Notes: generated by a model not told the origin, from the letters alone. A DNA stretch of 64,000 nt from JAXLXE01 sp046328115 (GCA_046328115.1 JAXLXE010000001.1:434001-498000); one strand, 5' to 3'; numbered from the stretch's first letter, positions 27,042 through 35,501 are shown. A program made the numbers and translations.

Positions 27042-28268
27042 GTGCAGCCGATCGCCACGAGCTCCCCGTACGCAATGATCTCGGTAAGCGAGGCGCTGGA
27101 CGAGATTCTGGGCCGAGCGACGGCGGTGGGTGACGAGCTGATCGGTACGTTGACCGCGCGAGGCCGCGTGCTGGCAGCTACGGTGACGGCGGGCGGGCCG
27201 ATGCCGCCGGTGCCGCGCGCGGCGGTGGATGGGTACGCGGTGCTCGCTTCCGACCGGGGTGCCCGCGAGCTCGTCGGTGACGAGCTGGTGGCTGGTCCTG
27301 GAGCCGTCCTGGCGCTGGCGCGCGGGCAGGCTGTCCGAATCATGACCGGGGCCGACCTTCCGGATGGCGCGGATGCCGTGGTCATGGTGGAGGACTCCCG
27401 CGAGCAGGGGAGCCGAGTTACGTTCCGCTCACCGATTCGTGTGGGCGACAACGTGCATGCCGTCGGCGTGGACGTCCGCGCTGGGGATGAGCTTGTGGCG
27501 GCCGGGGAGGTGTTGGGTCCGGCCGAACTGGGCATCCTGGCCGCTGTTGGGCAGACAGAGGTCCGCGTGCATCGACGGGTCCGCGTGGCGGTGCTCGCGA
27601 CGGGTGACGAGCTGGTGGAGCCGTGGCTGGATCCGCCGCGTGGATGTATCCGCGACAGCAACCGATACGCGCTACGGGCCGCTGTGGAGGACACCGGCGC
27701 ACTCGTTACGTGGCATGGCATGGCGCCTGACGACGAGAGCGGGTTGCGCGGCGCCGTGGAACGGGCGTTGGCTGAGTGCGATGTCTTGATTACGTCTGGC
27801 GGCGTCTCCATGGGGACAAGAGACCTGATGAAGCCACTGTTGGAGTCGCTTGGCAGCGTCCACTTTGGACGAGTGAATTTCAAGCCCGGGAAGCCACTCA
27901 CGTTTGCGACGATCGGGGAACGACTGGTTTTTGCGCTCCCGGGCTACCCGGTCTCCTCCCTCGTGACGTACGAAGTGTTCGTGCGCCCGGCGCTCATGAA
28001 GCTCCAGGGCATGGCGGTTTGGCACCGCCCGGTGGTGTCCGTGACGTTAGGGCACGATGTGAAACCCGATCACTCCCGCCCCGAGTACCAACGGGCAACG
28101 ATCTCCGTGGCGAGCGGCGCGCTCGTGGCCAAGACCACAGGAAGCCAGGGTTCCAGCAGACTGCTGTCCATGCGTGGTGCGAATGCGCTGCTGCGGCTGG
28201 AGCCCGGGGTTGCGACGCTGCCGGCGGGGTCATCGGTGGCCGCATTGCTCACCGGTCCGGTCTGCTGA
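27042..28268 (+). CDS. moeA: Molybdopterin molybdenumtransferase MoeA (cox cluster copy)
   Basis: The product has 408 residues from GTG 27042; an ATG at 27075 (MISVSEALDEIL) matches the family start well and is equally possible. Motifs are VPRAAVDGYAV, IMTGADLPDGADAVVMVE, ATGDELVEPW, the canonical SGGVSMGTRDLMK and FALPGYPVSS. This is the third MoeA in the window. It differs from the other two at the active loop (SGGVS versus AGSS). Its position inside the cox cluster suggests that it serves the molybdenum hydroxylase. Confidence 0.92.
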   Translation: MQPIATSSPYAMISVSEALDEILGRATAVGDELIGTLTARGRVLAATVTAGGPMPPVPRAAVDGYAVLASDRGARELVGDELVAGPGAVLALARGQAVRIMTGADLPDGADAVVMVEDSREQGSRVTFRSPIRVGDNVHAVGVDVRAGDELVAAGEVLGPAELGILAAVGQTEVRVHRRVRVAVLATGDELVEPWLDPPRGCIRDSNRYALRAAVEDTGALVTWHGMAPDDESGLRGAVERALAECDVLITSGGVSMGTRDLMKPLLESLGSVHFGRVNFKPGKPLTFATIGERLVFALPGYPVSSLVTYEVFVRPALMKLQGMAVWHRPVVSVTLGHDVKPDHSRPEYQRATISVASGALVAKTTGSQGSSRLLSMRGANALLRLEPGVATLPAGSSVAALLTGPVC

Positions 28269-28307
28269 CCCCTCGAAACGTGCCCGATCGGGCCGGATAC
28301 GGGAGAC

Positions 28308-28316
28308 TGATATACT
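28308..28316 (+). promoter_or_regulatory. Extended -10 promoter candidate for coxD
   Basis: TGATATACT is an extended -10 element 60 bp before the coxD start codon. There is no good -35, which fits an extended -10 promoter and suggests an internal start within the cox cluster. Confidence 0.45.
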
Positions 28317-28376
28317 GACCGCCTGTGGGTGCCGAGGTAGCAAGCCGCGGGTTGCCCGTCTGCGAAGGAGGACCGA

Positions 28377-29330
28377 GTGATCGAGGGGATCCGCCGCATC
28401 CAGGACATGATGGAGCGGGAGCGCTACGTTACGGACCGCGCCATTGCGACCACGGCGTTTCTGGCGATGGAGCTCAAGAAGCCGGTGCTGATCGAAGGTC
28501 AGGCTGGTGTAGGAAAGACCGAGATCGCCAAGGTGCTGTCCGCGGCCCTCGACACCGAGCTCATCCGACTGCAGTGCTATGAGGGGTTGGACGTCAACAC
28601 GGCCCTGTACGAGTGGAACTATCCTAAGCAGATGCTTCGCATCAAGATGGAGGAGGGGTCCACTCGGACGAGTGACGAGCAGGAGAGCTTGATCTTCAGT
28701 GACCCGTTTCTCCTGAAGCGGCCCCTGCTTCGCGCGATTAGCGCGCAGGAGAAGGCGCCCGTCCTGCTGATTGACGAGGTGGACCGGGCGGACGAGGAGT
28801 TCGAGGCGTTCCTGCTGGAGGTGCTGTCTGACTTCCAGGTGACGATCCCTGAGCTTGGGACGATCACCGCGAAGCACCGTCCGTACGTGGTGCTGACCTC
28901 TAACCGGACACGTGAGCTGAGCGACGCGCTCAAACGGCGCTGCCTCTACCTGTGGATCGACTACCCACCATTCGAGAAGGAACTGCGGATCGTCGAGACG
29001 AAGGTGCCGGGCATCAACGATCGACTCGCGCGCCAGGTCTCGACGTTCATGCAGGCGATCCGCAAAGTGAAGCTGAACAAGACCCCAGGTGTGGCCGAGA
29101 CGCTGGACTGGGCCATGAGCATGATGGCACTGCACCAGGATCACCTGGAGCAGGAAGCGGTCAGGGAGACGCTGGGCGCCTTCATCAAGGACCGCGATGA
29201 TGTGTCCCGCCTCAGCGGCAAGCCGCTGGAGATCATGCTCAACGGTATCAGCGACGTCAGCGAAGAGGGCCTCAGCGAATGGGTTCAGTCAGTGACACAG
29301 AGGGTCGAGAAGGAGCTCGCTACGCGCTAA
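28377..29330 (+). CDS. coxD: MoxR-family AAA+ ATPase CoxD
   Basis: The product has 317 residues with a GTG start after GGAGG. The MoxR AAA+ core shows Walker A GQAGVGKTE near 45, Walker B VLLIDEVDRADEEFE near 128, and the sensor region VVLTSNRTRELSDALKRRCL. CoxD is a chaperone-like ATPase needed for maturing the Mo-Cu site of CO dehydrogenase, working with the VWA protein CoxE. The following coxE frame overlaps its end. Confidence 0.93.
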   Translation: MIEGIRRIQDMMERERYVTDRAIATTAFLAMELKKPVLIEGQAGVGKTEIAKVLSAALDTELIRLQCYEGLDVNTALYEWNYPKQMLRIKMEEGSTRTSDEQESLIFSDPFLLKRPLLRAISAQEKAPVLLIDEVDRADEEFEAFLLEVLSDFQVTIPELGTITAKHRPYVVLTSNRTRELSDALKRRCLYLWIDYPPFEKELRIVETKVPGINDRLARQVSTFMQAIRKVKLNKTPGVAETLDWAMSMMALHQDHLEQEAVRETLGAFIKDRDDVSRLSGKPLEIMLNGISDVSEEGLSEWVQSVTQRVEKELATR

Positions 29331-30502
29331 AGAGCCGCGCCAAATACGCGGATCTTCGCCGCCACGTCATGACCTTTGGGCGTGAGCTGCGGCGACGCGA
29401 GCTACTCTCCACATCGACCGAGATCATTGATGGTCTGCGCTGCTTCGAGCACGTAGACATCGGCGATCGGACGGACGTGTACCTTGGGCTGCGGAGCATC
29501 TTCTGCTCCAAGCCCGAGGACCAGCCGGTTTTTGACGAGGTTTTCGACCAGTTCTGGCGGCGCATCGCGCGGCTGGAGGAGGAAGACGAGCAGTCCAATG
29601 GCGAGGACGAGATGTCCTCATCCGTTCAGGACGGCAGCGAGATGCAGGAGGCCGGCGAAGGCGACGAGCAGATGCGCCTGACGAGTCCGGATGGTGAGCC
29701 GGGCGAGGATGACGAGTCTGGCGACGACGAAGCGCTGCCGCTGTACAGCCCGGTGGAGATGCTGGCCACCAAGGATTTCTCCCGCTTCCACGCGGACGAG
29801 ATGGTGGAGATTGCGCGGACGGTGCTGGTCATCGCTAAGCGGCTTGCCACCAAGGAGAGCCGTCGCACGAAGATCGCGGCGCGTAGCCACATCATTGACC
29901 CACGGAGAACGGTCCGTCGCAACATGAAGTACGGCGGCACAATCATTGAGCTTGCCAAGAAGAAGCGGAAGATCCGCAAACCGCGGCTGGTGCTGATTTG
30001 TGATGTGAGCCGCTCCATGGACACGTACAGCCGGTTCCTACTGCAGTTCATCCACGCGATCCAGAACACCATTGGCAAGGTGGAGTCGTTCGTCTTTAGC
30101 ACGTCGCTTACGCGCGTAACGGAGTACTTCCGGAATGAGGACATCCTGGAGGCACTTGACCGGATTGCCCGCGAGGTCCAGGACTGGTCTGGCGGGACGC
30201 GCATTGGGCAGAGCCTGACCACCTTCAACGAGCTTTGGGCGCAAAAGCTGGTGAACCGGCACACAATCGTGCTCATCCTCAGCGACGGCCTGGACACGGG
30301 CGACGCGGAGGTGTTGCGCGGTGCGATGGAGGACCTGGATGAGCGGGCAGGTAAGCTGATCTGGCTCAATCCGCTGCTGGGAAGCAAGGACTACCGCCCG
30401 CTTGCCCGCGGCATGAGTACCGCGCTGGAGCACGTGGACGTTTTTGCCCCGGCCCACAACCTGGCGAGCCTGGCCGACCTGAGCAAGCATCTCTCCGCGT
30501 AG
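29279..30502 (+). CDS. coxE: VWA-domain protein CoxE
   Basis: The product has 407 residues if started at 29279, overlapping coxD by 52 bp; an ATG at 29369 (MTFGRELRRR) is a non-overlapping alternative. A helical N-terminal region is followed by a very acidic Glu/Asp/Ser stretch (about 95-150). The VWA domain begins at LVLICDVSRSMDTYS with an intact MIDAS motif DxSxS and continues to ILSDGLDTGD. CoxE partners with the MoxR ATPase CoxD in activating the hydroxylase. Confidence 0.93.
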   Translation: MGSVSDTEGREGARYALKSRAKYADLRRHVMTFGRELRRRELLSTSTEIIDGLRCFEHVDIGDRTDVYLGLRSIFCSKPEDQPVFDEVFDQFWRRIARLEEEDEQSNGEDEMSSSVQDGSEMQEAGEGDEQMRLTSPDGEPGEDDESGDDEALPLYSPVEMLATKDFSRFHADEMVEIARTVLVIAKRLATKESRRTKIAARSHIIDPRRTVRRNMKYGGTIIELAKKKRKIRKPRLVLICDVSRSMDTYSRFLLQFIHAIQNTIGKVESFVFSTSLTRVTEYFRNEDILEALDRIAREVQDWSGGTRIGQSLTTFNELWAQKLVNRHTIVLILSDGLDTGDAEVLRGAMEDLDERAGKLIWLNPLLGSKDYRPLARGMSTALEHVDVFAPAHNLASLADLSKHLSA

Positions 30503-30538
30503 TAAGACGCGTCGACCCAAGCAACCTGGAGGTCCAAC

Positions 30539-30859
30539 ATGCGTGAGCTACTGGTCGACATCGACCGCTGGCGAGCCGGTGGAGAGCGGGTGGCGCTTGC
30601 GACCGTCGTGCGCGCTTACGGCTCAGCCCCTCGCAAAGAGGGATCCAAAATGGCGGTGTCCGAAAGCGGCGAAATGGCCGGCTCGGTGAGCGGCGGGTGT
30701 GTGGAGGCGGACGTTGTGCTGCACGCACAGGAGGTGCTCGCGGCGGGCCGCCCGCGCCTTGTTCACTACGGCATCTCTGACGAGCAGGCGTTTGAGGTTG
30801 GCCTGGCCTGTGGCGGCGTCATCGACGTGTTTATTGAGCCGGTGACGGACGAATCGTGA
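30539..30859 (+). CDS. XdhC/CoxI-family N-terminal-domain protein
   Basis: The product has 106 residues with an ATG preceded by GGAGG. It consists of the XdhC_CoxI domain alone: TVVRAYGSAPRKEGSKMAVS, GSVSGGCVEADVV and the conserved GLACGGVIDVFIEP with its cysteine. XdhC binds molybdenum cofactor, promotes its sulfuration and delivers it to the hydroxylase. The Rossmann half is carried by the next gene, whose GTG start overlaps this stop. Confidence 0.88.
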   Translation: MRELLVDIDRWRAGGERVALATVVRAYGSAPRKEGSKMAVSESGEMAGSVSGGCVEADVVLHAQEVLAAGRPRLVHYGISDEQAFEVGLACGGVIDVFIEPVTDES

Positions 30860-31620
30860 GCGGCTTCTTCTCTCAGATCCGCAACCGTATTGAGTCGGAG
30901 AGCGCGCTCGTCGTGGCGACGGTAGTCGATGGCCCAGCCGGCGTGGGCAACAGGATGCTGGTGTACCCGGGCGGGCGGTCTGAGGGGTCGCTGGGCTCCT
31001 CCGAGCTTGACCGGGTGGTTGTGACGGACGCGCTGGAGCAGCTTGCGCGTGGTTTCTCGAAGAGCCGCGAGTATGACGTGGCCGGCGGCAAAGCGCTGGT
31101 GTTCATGGATGCATACCCTTCGCCGCACCATTTAATGGTGTTCGGCGGTGTGCACATTGCCGTGCCTCTGGTGAAGATTGCGAGCGTTCTGGGGTTCCGC
31201 ACCAGCGTCATCGATGCGCGTGGGCGGTTTGCCTCAACGGAGCGATTTCCCGAGGCGGATGAGATCGCACTGGAATACGCAGACGAGTACCTGGACCACA
31301 CGCCGCTGAACCCATCCAGCTACGTTGTGGTGCTTTCGCACGATCCGAAGTTGGATGACCCGGCGTTGCTGAAAGCGCTCCGATCCGATGCCCGGTACGT
31401 CGGGGCGATCGGCAGTCGAAAGACCCATGCGGGCAGAGTAGAGAGGCTTCTTGAGGCGGGGCTGTCCGCCGAGCAGGTTGCCCGCATCCACGCACCCGTG
31501 GGACTGGACATAGACGCGCAAAACCCGGAGGAGATCGCCCTGGCGATTGTGGCCGAGGTCGTTGCTGCCAAGAACGGCAAGCAGACCAGGCCCCCGGCGC
31601 GCCCTGGCACCGCCACGTAG
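30856..31620 (+). CDS. XdhC-family protein with Rossmann domain
   Basis: The product has 254 residues with a GTGA overlap to the preceding gene. Residues 1 to about 90 are a divergent XdhC_CoxI-like domain without the CGG motif. From about 95 there is the XdhC C-terminal Rossmann domain: LMVFGGVHIAVPLVKIA, then YVVVLSHDPKLDDPAL and YVGAIGSRKTHAGR, and finally HAPVGLDIDAQNPEEIALAI. Together with the 106-residue protein it probably handles Moco for CoxL, as two-protein XdhC systems do. Confidence 0.9.
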   Translation: MSGFFSQIRNRIESESALVVATVVDGPAGVGNRMLVYPGGRSEGSLGSSELDRVVVTDALEQLARGFSKSREYDVAGGKALVFMDAYPSPHHLMVFGGVHIAVPLVKIASVLGFRTSVIDARGRFASTERFPEADEIALEYADEYLDHTPLNPSSYVVVLSHDPKLDDPALLKALRSDARYVGAIGSRKTHAGRVERLLEAGLSAEQVARIHAPVGLDIDAQNPEEIALAIVAEVVAAKNGKQTRPPARPGTAT

Positions 31621-31636
31621 CGGTGCCGCCGCTCTT

Positions 31637-32746
31637 GTGATCGCGGCCATCGTTCTGGCGGCTGGCTCATCTACCCGCATGGGTGAGCCCAAGCAACTGC
31701 TCCGTGTCCGCGGCAAGACGCTGGTACGCACTGCCGCCGAGGCAGCGGTGGGCTCAGGTGCGAAGACGGTGGTTGTGGTGACCGGGGCGAGCCAGCACGC
31801 CGTGGAGCAAGAGCTGCGGGGTCTGCCGGTGAGACTGGTGCACAACCCGGATTATCTGGATGGGATGAGCACGTCGCTCAGGACCGGTCTGCGAGCGCTC
31901 CGACCGGAGACAGATGCTTGCATCGTGATGCTCGCTGATCAGCCGTTCCTCGGGCCAGCCGTGCTGGACGCACTCATCGCCACCTATCGTGCGTCAGGGC
32001 GATCAATCGTCCAGGCGAGCTACCGTGGCAAGCCTGGGAATCCGGTCCTCTGGGACCGCATGTTCTTCAACGAGCTTGGGCGCCAAGTGGGCGATCAAGG
32101 CGGGCGGAGCATCCTGCGTGAACGGGCTGACCAGGTTGCCTATTGTGAGATTCCAGACCCTATGGCCAACGTGGACGTGGATACGCCCGACGCGTACGCG
32201 GACGTGCTCCGGCTGGCGGGCGAGGCGGCTCAAGCACCGGACCCGTTGGCGCCCAGGTTCTGCGCCCGCTGCGGTGGCGCGCTGGAGTCTAGGCAAGTGG
32301 ATGGGAAAGCGCGTCCGGCCTGCCGCGTCTGCGGTCAGATTTCCTGGCTTGACCCGAAGCTGGCCGCGGCCGTCGTGCTTCCGATGGGGGATCGGATTGT
32401 GCTTGGCAAACGGGCGATCGATCCGGGTAAGGGGCTCTGGAGCTTTCCGTCCGGCTACGTCGACCGCGGAGAAGTGGTGGAAGACGCGGCCTGCCGAGAG
32501 GTCCGTGAAGAGCTCGGCGTGGACGTGCGGCTTGTCGGGCTCGTGGGGGTGTACTCTGCCCACCGCCGACCGGTAGTGCTGGTGGTCTACGCGGGGGAGA
32601 TTGTCTCCGGTGAGCCGCGAGCGTGTTCGGAGGTCACGGAGGTTTCGACGTTCTTACCTGGCGAACTGCCGCCGATGGCGTTCCAGTTTGACGATGTCAT
32701 CGTGAGGGATTGGCTGAAACTGCGTGGGTCAACGGGCTCGTTGTAG
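31637..32746 (+). CDS. MocA-like molybdopterin nucleotidyltransferase fused to zinc ribbon and NUDIX hydrolase
   Basis: The protein has 369 residues from GTG 31637, which gives the exact family start IAAIVLAAGSSTRMGEPKQLL. Residues 1 to about 195 are an NTP_transf_3 domain like MocA, which makes molybdopterin cytosine dinucleotide, the cofactor form of CO dehydrogenase; VMLADQPFL is seen. About 210-235 is a four-Cys zinc ribbon (CARCGG...CRVCG). From about 240 to the end is a NUDIX domain with a complete box (GYVDRGEVVEDAACREVREE, continuing LGV). Zinc ribbon plus NUDIX is the NudC-like arrangement. The fusion places a nucleotide hydrolase beside a nucleotide transferase, with the purpose unknown. 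Confidence 0.88.
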   Translation: MIAAIVLAAGSSTRMGEPKQLLRVRGKTLVRTAAEAAVGSGAKTVVVVTGASQHAVEQELRGLPVRLVHNPDYLDGMSTSLRTGLRALRPETDACIVMLADQPFLGPAVLDALIATYRASGRSIVQASYRGKPGNPVLWDRMFFNELGRQVGDQGGRSILRERADQVAYCEIPDPMANVDVDTPDAYADVLRLAGEAAQAPDPLAPRFCARCGGALESRQVDGKARPACRVCGQISWLDPKLAAAVVLPMGDRIVLGKRAIDPGKGLWSFPSGYVDRGEVVEDAACREVREELGVDVRLVGLVGVYSAHRRPVVLVVYAGEIVSGEPRACSEVTEVSTFLPGELPPMAFQFDDVIVRDWLKLRGSTGSL

Positions 32747-32828
32747 GCGGGGGCGCGAGGCCCCGTCGGGTATCATCAGCGGATGACACCGAAGTGCCGT
32801 GCGAGCTCCCCACGGAGATGCGCGGCGA

Positions 32829-32857
32829 TTGATGAGTCCACTGGTTCGGTCTACGAT
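32829..32857 (+). promoter_or_regulatory. Promoter candidate for coxS-coxM
   Basis: TTGATG (32829-32834) and TACGAT (32852-32857) are 17 bp apart, about 57 bp before the coxS start. Confidence 0.5.
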
Positions 32858-32913
32858 GTAGGTCCGAGCGGTGTACCTGGCTGCTACCGAAACCGTGGTG
32901 CGAGGGAGGAAAC

Positions 32914-33378
32914 GTGAACGTTTCCGTGACGATCAACGGCAAGGCGTATTCGAACGACGTTGAGCCGCGACTGCTGCTTGTGCACTACATCCGCGACGTG
33001 TTGGGCCTTACGGGCACACACGTGGGCTGCGATACGAGCCAGTGCGGAGCGTGCACCGTGATCATCAACGGCGACGCGGTGAAGTCGTGCACGATGCTCG
33101 CCGTCCAGGCCGATGGCGCCGACATCATGACCATTGAGGGCCTGGCGAAGGGTGGAGAGCTCCACCCGATCCAGGTGGGATTCTGGGAGGAGCACGGGCT
33201 CCAATGCGGTTTCTGCACCCCGGGCATGATCATGACCACGGTGGACCTATTGAAGAACAATGCTTCTCCCACCGAGGAGGAGATCCGCAAGGGTATTGAG
33301 GGTAATCTCTGCCGCTGCACGGGCTACCAGAACATCGTCAAGGCGATTCAGCACGCCGCGACGGCGATGGCAAAGTAG
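32914..33378 (+). CDS. coxS: [2Fe-2S] small subunit of a molybdenum hydroxylase (CoxS)
   Basis: The product has 154 residues with a GTG start after GGAGG. The plant-ferredoxin-type cluster motif CDTSQCGACTV, with its fourth Cys in VKSC, is followed by the helical second-cluster domain with QCGFCTPGM and CRCTGY. This is a complete small subunit of the xanthine oxidase/CO dehydrogenase family, carrying both [2Fe-2S] centres between the Mo and FAD sites. coxM follows 113 bp downstream. Confidence 0.94.
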   Translation: MNVSVTINGKAYSNDVEPRLLLVHYIRDVLGLTGTHVGCDTSQCGACTVIINGDAVKSCTMLAVQADGADIMTIEGLAKGGELHPIQVGFWEEHGLQCGFCTPGMIMTTVDLLKNNASPTEEEIRKGIEGNLCRCTGYQNIVKAIQHAATAMAK

Positions 33379-33491
33379 CCTCCGGCGTGGCGCGGACGGT
33401 CGAGCCATAGAGGCAGCATGCCTCACGCGCCAACCAAGTGATCGCCAACGCTCCGCACCTAACGTGGAGCCCGTACGGAGGATGCCTAGAT

Positions 33492-34355
33492 ATGTACCCA
33501 GCGAAGTTCGACTACGTGGCGCCGACGAGCCTGGAGGAGGCTATCAAGCTGCTGGATGAGAGTGGCGGTGACGCCAAGATCATCGCGGGCGGCCACAGCC
33601 TCCTGCCCATGATGAAGCTCCGTCTCGCGCAGCCAGCCAAGCTTATCGATCTGAGGAAGGTCCCCGGTCTGAACGAGATTCGCGTGGATGCCAATGGCAT
33701 CAGCATCGGGGCGATGGTGACCCACGCCCAGGTGGCCCGCTCTTCCGAAATTCGCCGCGCTCTACCATCGCTTGCTGAGGCCGCGGACAAGGTTGGGGAT
33801 TTGCAGGTCCGCAACAAGGGCACCATCGGCGGGAGTCTGGCCCATGCGGATCCAGCCGGTGATCTGCCGGCCGTGTTCCTGGCGCTAGACGGCCAGATCG
33901 TGGCGCGCGGCCCTTCAGGGACTCGCTCCATGGACGCGGATGGGTTCTTCGTGGACATCCTCACGACCCAGCTGGCGGAGAACGAGATCGTCACGCAGGT
34001 GAAGTTCCCCAACTTGCCGGCCCGCACCGGGACAGCCTATGTGAAGTTTGACCATCCCGCGTCGCACTACGCCCTGACGGGCGTCGCGGCGTCCATCACG
34101 CTTGGCGTGGACGGGAAGATCAGCCGCGCACGCGTGGGCGTCACCGGCGTGGGCGCCAAGGCATATCGAGCCGCGGGCGTCGAGACGGCGCTGATCGGCA
34201 AGGGCGCGGCAGACGTCGCCGCCGCGGTGTCCACCGCGGCCGACGGCATCGACTGCAACGATGACATCCACGCCTCCGCCGAGTACCGTGCCCACCTGGC
34301 GCGGGTGTTCGCTCGACGGGCGATTGAAGAGGCGATCCGCCGCGCTGGAGCTTAG
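33492..34355 (+). CDS. coxM: FAD-binding medium subunit of a molybdenum hydroxylase (CoxM)
   Basis: The product has 287 residues. The ATG at 33492 (MYPAKFDYVAPTSLEEAI) is preceded by GGAGG and fits the family; the frame is open upstream. FAD-binding motifs are AGGHSLLPMMKLRLAQP near residue 32 and TIGGSLAHADPAGDLPA near 111, followed by the CO dehydrogenase flavoprotein C-terminal domain. It accepts electrons from CoxS. No coxL follows: the next gene is unrelated and a hairpin lies between. Confidence 0.93.
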   Translation: MYPAKFDYVAPTSLEEAIKLLDESGGDAKIIAGGHSLLPMMKLRLAQPAKLIDLRKVPGLNEIRVDANGISIGAMVTHAQVARSSEIRRALPSLAEAADKVGDLQVRNKGTIGGSLAHADPAGDLPAVFLALDGQIVARGPSGTRSMDADGFFVDILTTQLAENEIVTQVKFPNLPARTGTAYVKFDHPASHYALTGVAASITLGVDGKISRARVGVTGVGAKAYRAAGVETALIGKGAADVAAAVSTAADGIDCNDDIHASAEYRAHLARVFARRAIEEAIRRAGA

Positions 34356-34395
34356 GCTCGCGAACACGCCTTGACATAACCTGGTTTGGTTCACG

Positions 34396-34424
34396 AAGGG
34401 TTGTCGCGCGAGCGGCAACCCTTT
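34396..34424 (+). terminator. Hairpin after coxM
   Basis: AAGGGTTG and CAACCCTT form a perfect 8 bp stem with a 12-base loop, 40 bp after the coxM stop. Only a short T run follows, so its efficiency is uncertain. Confidence 0.5.
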
Positions 34425-34560
34425 CTGGGGTAAGACCCTGCTCCACGAACGTGATCTCGATGCTGCGAGCTCGCGTATCTAGGTTACAATCTGCGCGCCC
34501 CTGCCCCTGACCGCGATCCTCCGCGGTCCGCTCTACACCTGAGGATTGTTGCTGTCTGAC

Positions 34561-35082
34561 ATGCTTGCATCGCTCGATATCTCCCCCGCGCCATTGCCCG
34601 TCGCCCGCGCGGAGGTTTTGAAGCTCTCCACGACCACGGCCCCCGAATTCGTCGACATCACCGATCAGGTGGTTGGTGTTGTCGCTCGATCGATGGCTAC
34701 GGACGGGATGGTCTGCGTTTTCTCTCGTCACACGACTGCCGCCGTTCTCGTGAACGAGCTTGAGCCGCTGCTACTGGAAGACATCAACGTCTTCTTTGAG
34801 CGCCTGGCGCCGCGCGGGGCGGACTACCGCCACAACGATTTCTCTGTTCGTACAGTGAACATGACACCGAACGAGAGCCCGAATGGGCACTCACATTGCC
34901 TGCATCTCACCCTGGGCGCCAGCGAGACGGTCCCGATCGTCAATGGGGAGCTGGCGCTCGGTGACTGGCAACGGATCTTCCTGGTGGAGCTGGATCACGG
35001 GCGACCGCGCGAGGTTGTGGTGCAGGTGGTTGGCAGCAGGGCAGGCACCCTGAACGGGCGCCACAACGGAACGAGCGGCTGA
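34561..35082 (+). CDS. YjbQ/UPF0047 family protein
   Basis: The product has 173 residues from ATG 34561; TTG codons at 34546 and 34549 are alternatives, close to a GAGGA. Family motifs are FSRHTTAAVLVNE, NESPNGHSHCLHLTLGAS with conserved His residues, and LGDWQRIFLVELDHGRPREV. Members have weak thiamin phosphate synthase activity in E. coli assays, and the true role is unclear. The gene stands alone between two terminator-like hairpins. Confidence 0.92.
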   Translation: MLASLDISPAPLPVARAEVLKLSTTTAPEFVDITDQVVGVVARSMATDGMVCVFSRHTTAAVLVNELEPLLLEDINVFFERLAPRGADYRHNDFSVRTVNMTPNESPNGHSHCLHLTLGASETVPIVNGELALGDWQRIFLVELDHGRPREVVVQVVGSRAGTLNGRHNGTSG

Positions 35083-35107
35083 ATCTTCGACGCCTCTGGG
35101 CAACGAG

Positions 35108-35146
35108 AAGGGGCGGGATCTCCAGAGATCCCGCCCCTTTCTTTTT
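35108..35146 (+). terminator. Rho-independent terminator after the yjbQ-like gene
   Basis: AAGGGGCGGGATCT pairs perfectly with AGATCCCGCCCCTT (14 bp stem, 4-base loop), followed by TTCTTTTT. It lies between the convergent yjbQ-like and rpsT genes and may serve both directions. Confidence 0.88.
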
Positions 35147-35165
35147 CCCCTGTAGGCCGCGTGGT

Positions 35166-35501
35166 CTAGCTGGTGGCAGCCGCGCGACGGGTTCTGGTGG
35201 AACGCCTTGGTGCTGCCGTGGGTGCTGGCTGGCTAGCGGTCTTCAGCGCGGCATTGAGCTTCTTCATGAGCCTGCTCTTGCGCCGGGCGGCGTTGCCGGC
35301 GTGAAGTACGCCTTTGCGCGCCGCCTTGTCGAGCGCGCGGACCGCCTGGACGACGAGCGTCTGCGCCTCCGTGGCGGTTTCGGTGATGCCGCGCTCCGCC
35401 TTGCGGATGAACGTCTTCACGGCCGACTTGGTGGCGCGGTTTCGAAGCCGCCGCCGCTCGGCAACGCGCATCATCTTTTCGGCGGATCGAATATTGGGCA
35501 C
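35166..35501 (-). CDS. rpsT: 30S ribosomal protein S20
   Basis: The product has 111 residues. The second of two GTG codons (35501) lies 7 bp after AGGAG and gives the canonical MPNIRSAEKMMRVAERRRLR start. The basic helical S20 core runs to about residue 85 (AARRKSRLMKKLNAAL). It is followed by a Pro/Ala/Thr/Arg-rich tail of about 25 residues that is longer than in most S20 proteins. A TATACT -10 box lies about 80 bp upstream. Assembles into the 30S body, contacting 16S rRNA. Confidence 0.95.
   Translation of the reverse strand: MPNIRSAEKMMRVAERRRLRNRATKSAVKTFIRKAERGITETATEAQTLVVQAVRALDKAARKGVLHAGNAARRKSRLMKKLNAALKTASQPAPTAAPRRSTRTRRAAATS

Noticed and set aside
26831..27901. A 356-residue minus-strand frame opposite coxG and moeA
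   Set aside because: It is Ser/Arg/Pro-rich low-complexity sequence, as expected from the antisense of a high-GC gene, and it lies under two clear genes.
32747..32913. Small gene between the MocA/NUDIX gene and coxS
   Set aside because: Frames are short and lack ribosome-binding sites; a promoter for coxS explains the gap better.
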